Positions 5,879 through 7,799 of a stretch of 7,799 bases of DNA are shown here, piece by piece. The notes below the pieces were generated by a model. That model made no database searches. It was given only the letters and a program-made list of their open reading frames with translations, and had not been told where the DNA came from. Position 1 is the stretch's first letter; the number at the start of each line of letters is the position of its first letter. Source of the DNA: Nitrospira sp. ST-bin4 (GTDB taxonomy: Bacteria > Nitrospirota > Nitrospiria > Nitrospirales > Nitrospiraceae); assembly GCA_002083565.1 (NCBI GenBank), contig MSXM01000076.1:1-7799 (forward strand), read 5' to 3'. A program made the translations under genes and the position numbers.

Positions 5879-6484
5879 TCAGCGCTTTACTTGGGGAGGC
5901 ATATAGGAAGTCATCTCGAGGGCGAGTTCCTTCGCAATGTCCTTGAGATTCGGCCTGAAAAACATATAGCTGCTGGACCGTTCATGGCGCGCTTTCCAGA
6001 CCGTGGTTCCGGTAGTGGCATCGATGAGACGAATGCTTAAGCCCACGCGGCCCACGTTGTCGCCTTCCTTGCGGATGTACTCCCACGAATTGACCCGCAC
6101 CACTAAGAATGAATCGACGTTGAGCGCTTTCCCGAGCGTGATGGCCGACTCTTTGTCCGATTGTCCGGTCATTTCCAGCCGGGAGAAGTAGAATACGAGC
6201 GAGTCGAAGGCTTCTTTCGATCCCTGAAAAATATCCGTCACGCTCTCGGGGGGCATGACTCGTTCGATGTGCCCCATTCTCCGGAGCGCAATCGCCAGCA
6301 CTTCCTGAATATCCTCGCGGGCACTGTCGTATTGGCTGGACATCGGAGGCAATACGGCGATGGCCTGGGGGTGGAATATCTTGGCGCCCGGGCCTTCCCA
6401 CACTTCCTGCAACCCGCCGCATCCGGCCAGTAACAGGGCGCCGGTGAGTACCGCACCGAGTCTGATGTGTGACAGCTGAGACAT
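5879..6484 (-). CDS. outer-membrane lipoprotein of the GNA1162/LpoB-like group
   Basis: This 201-residue lipoprotein has a signal peptide with lipobox LLLAGC (C22). The mature domain starts FHPQAIAVLPP and includes a helix REDIQEVLAIALRRMG. It then reads ALNVDSFLVVRVNSW and a strand pair ending LIDATTGTTVWKARHE. The early AVLPP strand, the D-A-T-T-G-x-x-V-W strand and the alternating alpha/beta pattern are typical of periplasmic lipoproteins related to GNA1162 (DUF799), LpoB and CsgG. Members act as outer-membrane partners of envelope machines: LpoB activates a penicillin-binding protein, CsgG is an export pore, and GNA1162 is thought to belong to a transport complex. Which role applies here is unknown. 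It begins 17 bases after the stop of the barrel gene, with only a weak GACGG before the ATG, so it is probably co-transcribed and dependent on that gene's translation. It lies last in the operon. Confidence 0.82.
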   Translation of the reverse strand: MSQLSHIRLGAVLTGALLLAGCGGLQEVWEGPGAKIFHPQAIAVLPPMSSQYDSAREDIQEVLAIALRRMGHIERVMPPESVTDIFQGSKEAFDSLVFYFSRLEMTGQSDKESAITLGKALNVDSFLVVRVNSWEYIRKEGDNVGRVGLSIRLIDATTGTTVWKARHERSSSYMFFRPNLKDIAKELALEMTSYMPPQVKR

Positions 6485-6501
6485 ACCGTCAATATACCAC
6501 G

Positions 6502-7620
6502 TTAGAACGTTGCGGAGATGGAGCCGGATACTAAGGCTCCCTGTTCACGGAAATCATACCCGCCGCCGACATCGGCGCGAAAGAAGAAAATACGCAGGCC
6601 CAATCCCGCCGTGGGGATGAATGGCGTGGCGGCATCCTTCATGTTTTTGAACGTGCCGATCCGAAGGGAAAGAAACTCGGAGAGCAACGTCTGTTCCGCG
6701 CCCAAACTCAAGAGCTGGCTTTTAACGTCCGGTAATATGGTTCTGTTTGCGGTGATATCGACATCGGCCGTGAGAGTCAGCGTCGAATAAGGATTGATGG
6801 CCATGCCGGCTCGGACTTGAGGAAACAGCTTGATCTCGCCTCCGCGGGAGTCATCCAGAACCGGTTTGTTGATATCTTTCGCCACGATTCCAAACCGAAC
6901 CCACGAGGTGGGCTTATAAATTGCGCCCAGGTCGATGCCATAGGCGGTGGAAATGGTCGGCTTGCCGAAATTATTGCTGATTGTGACGCCATTGCCGCCT
7001 TGAAGCGGAACGGTACCGGAATAGGCCGCGCCCTGGATAATTTTTCCCGTGACGCCGATTGAGAACGTCTTGTCGGCAAAGGCATAGGCGTAGGAAAGTG
7101 ACGCCTGCCTGGCTTCCAAGCCAAGTAACGTCATCGTCCCGGCTACGGACGGGCCGGCGGTTACACTCAACGGCGTACTGATATATCCCCCGCCGGTCGC
7201 CACATCCGATACGTTAAACCCGAACGCATGCTCGCCGAAATGTCCTTTGATGTAAAGCCCGGCGGATCCGTTCACCGACAGGTTGGCGCCTGGCTGATTG
7301 AGGCGAGCGGCAATATCTTGAGCTCTCGCGGCAGCGTTCGGATCGCTGGAGTTGAAGTCTTCCAGATCGCGAATGGCCTCGCCAAACCCGCGGCGATCGA
7401 TCGCTTGCCCGCCGCCCTGGATCCGAATATCCACGGTCTGGGTCATCGCCAGGCCGGCCGGGTTCCAATAGGTGGCGAGCGCATCCGTGGTTACTGCCAC
7501 GCCGGCGCCTCCCATACCGGTCGCACGTGGTCCGACCGTGACGAATTCCGCAGCCATGGCCTGCGCCGCAAGACCGGCCAGGGCGGCTGTCAGTAGAATA
7601 TGTCGAAGGACACTGTGCAT
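6502..7620 (-). CDS. TraF_2/OMPP1-like outer-membrane beta-barrel protein
   Basis: The 372-residue product has a classic signal peptide (LRHILLTAALAGLAAQAMA, cleavage near residues 23-24). At residues 30-58 it carries GPRATGMGGAGVAVTTDALA followed by TYWNPAGLA, the N-terminal mark of the FadL/OMPP1/TraF_2 barrel superfamily. The rest alternates amphipathic strands with polar loops (SLSYAYAFADKTFSIGVTGK, SWVRFGIVAKDINKP, FRADVGGGYDF) and ends in SISATF, with the terminal Phe expected for insertion by BAM. It most resembles chromosomal proteins annotated as conjugal transfer protein TraF (PF13729). That name is misleading here, since no conjugation gene is nearby. AGGGG lies 4 bases before the ATG, supporting this start. 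An ABC transporter ATPase ends 119 bases upstream and a lipoprotein follows 17 bases downstream, suggesting an envelope or lipid-related role. The barrel class is well supported; the substrate is unknown. Confidence 0.85.
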   Translation of the reverse strand: MHSVLRHILLTAALAGLAAQAMAAEFVTVGPRATGMGGAGVAVTTDALATYWNPAGLAMTQTVDIRIQGGGQAIDRRGFGEAIRDLEDFNSSDPNAAARAQDIAARLNQPGANLSVNGSAGLYIKGHFGEHAFGFNVSDVATGGGYISTPLSVTAGPSVAGTMTLLGLEARQASLSYAYAFADKTFSIGVTGKIIQGAAYSGTVPLQGGNGVTISNNFGKPTISTAYGIDLGAIYKPTSWVRFGIVAKDINKPVLDDSRGGEIKLFPQVRAGMAINPYSTLTLTADVDITANRTILPDVKSQLLSLGAEQTLLSEFLSLRIGTFKNMKDAATPFIPTAGLGLRIFFFRADVGGGYDFREQGALVSGSISATF

Positions 7621-7661
7621 GCGGCCCCTATCAGCTGCGGTTTGCGTTTCAGCTCGACATC

Positions 7662-7690
7662 AGCATGCCCTGTGAGGCTCGATCGGTCAA
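7662..7690 (-). promoter_or_regulatory. candidate promoter for the barrel-lipoprotein gene pair
   Basis: On the minus strand TTGACC (7690-7685) and CATGCT (7667-7662) are 17 bases apart. The -35 is good (five of six); the -10 keeps A2, T3 and T6 only. Transcription would begin near 7655, giving a leader of about 35 bases before the ATG at 7620. The two genes could thus be expressed separately from the ABC gene upstream. Sequence prediction only. Confidence 0.33.
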
Positions 7691-7739
7691 CAATTAGTAG
7701 GATGCGAGAACACAGCTGGCGAATTGCTTCAGCATGCTG

Positions 7740-7799
7740 TTAGACGATCATGCCATCCTGCATGTAAACGATGCGGTCGGCCTGGGCGGACAACTTGTC
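7740..7799 (-). CDS. ABC transporter ATP-binding protein, C-terminal end only
   Basis: The last 19 codons read DKLSAQADRIVYMQDGMIV and then TAA (7742-7740). The block ADRIVYMQDG-x-IV is the typical end of ATPase subunits of the MacB/LolD/DevA group, following the H-loop (VTHD) that lies outside the window. Such proteins power export or lipoprotein release together with FtsX-like permeases, which would be expected further to the right. It precedes the barrel and lipoprotein genes on the same strand. The stop is followed by a 10-base palindrome, CAGCATGCTG (7730-7739). Only the end is visible, so the subfamily is uncertain. Confidence 0.75.
   Translation of the reverse strand, partial: DKLSAQADRIVYMQDGMIV

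Noticed and set aside
6502..7620. Evidence of a conjugative element from the TraF-like name
   Set aside because: The family name is historical. No other transfer, relaxase or mating-pair gene is present, and the protein is a FadL/OMPP1-type barrel.

Overview
The window looks like an ordinary chromosomal stretch of a free-living Gram-negative bacterium with moderately high GC. Outer-membrane lipoproteins, a TraF/OMPP1-type beta-barrel and a cytochrome bd quinol oxidase all point to a two-membrane cell. The style of the genes (short OB-fold-like lipoprotein, compact CydA, TraF_2-like barrel) fits Nitrospirota, probably Nitrospira. That assignment is inference from gene types only and was not tested.

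Layout, left to right. (1) Positions 2-706, + strand: the 3' part of trpA, the tryptophan synthase alpha chain. (2) 737-1640, + strand: a two-gene MNT-HEPN (MntA/HepT-type) toxin-antitoxin module with an ATGA overlap and a plausible promoter of its own. (3) 1641-2526: a poorly coding, accessory-like stretch holding one convincing small gene, a lower-GC zinc-ribbon membrane protein at 1939-2298. (4) 2527-2913, - strand: a small lipoprotein, probably OB-fold, with a perfect Shine-Dalgarno sequence and an inverted repeat upstream. (5) 2914-3401: a long gap that may contain a decayed PilZ-like gene. (6) 3402-5797, + strand: cydAB, a complete cytochrome bd quinol oxidase whose subunits overlap by one base. 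(7) 5879-7799, - strand: a probable envelope operon, read right to left as ABC transporter ATPase (only the last 19 codons are in the window), TraF/OMPP1-like outer-membrane barrel, then a GNA1162/LpoB-like lipoprotein.

How they work together: cydAB oxidises quinol and reduces O2. The right-hand operon combines an ATPase, a barrel and an outer-membrane lipoprotein, which is compatible with envelope transport or maintenance. The MNT-HEPN pair is a self-contained stability or defence module inserted after trpA. I see no RNA gene, CRISPR array, intact insertion sequence or prophage gene, and no convincing new multi-gene system. The least explained items are the zinc-ribbon membrane protein beside the toxin-antitoxin module, the possible PilZ relic before cydA, and the exact role of the right-hand envelope operon.
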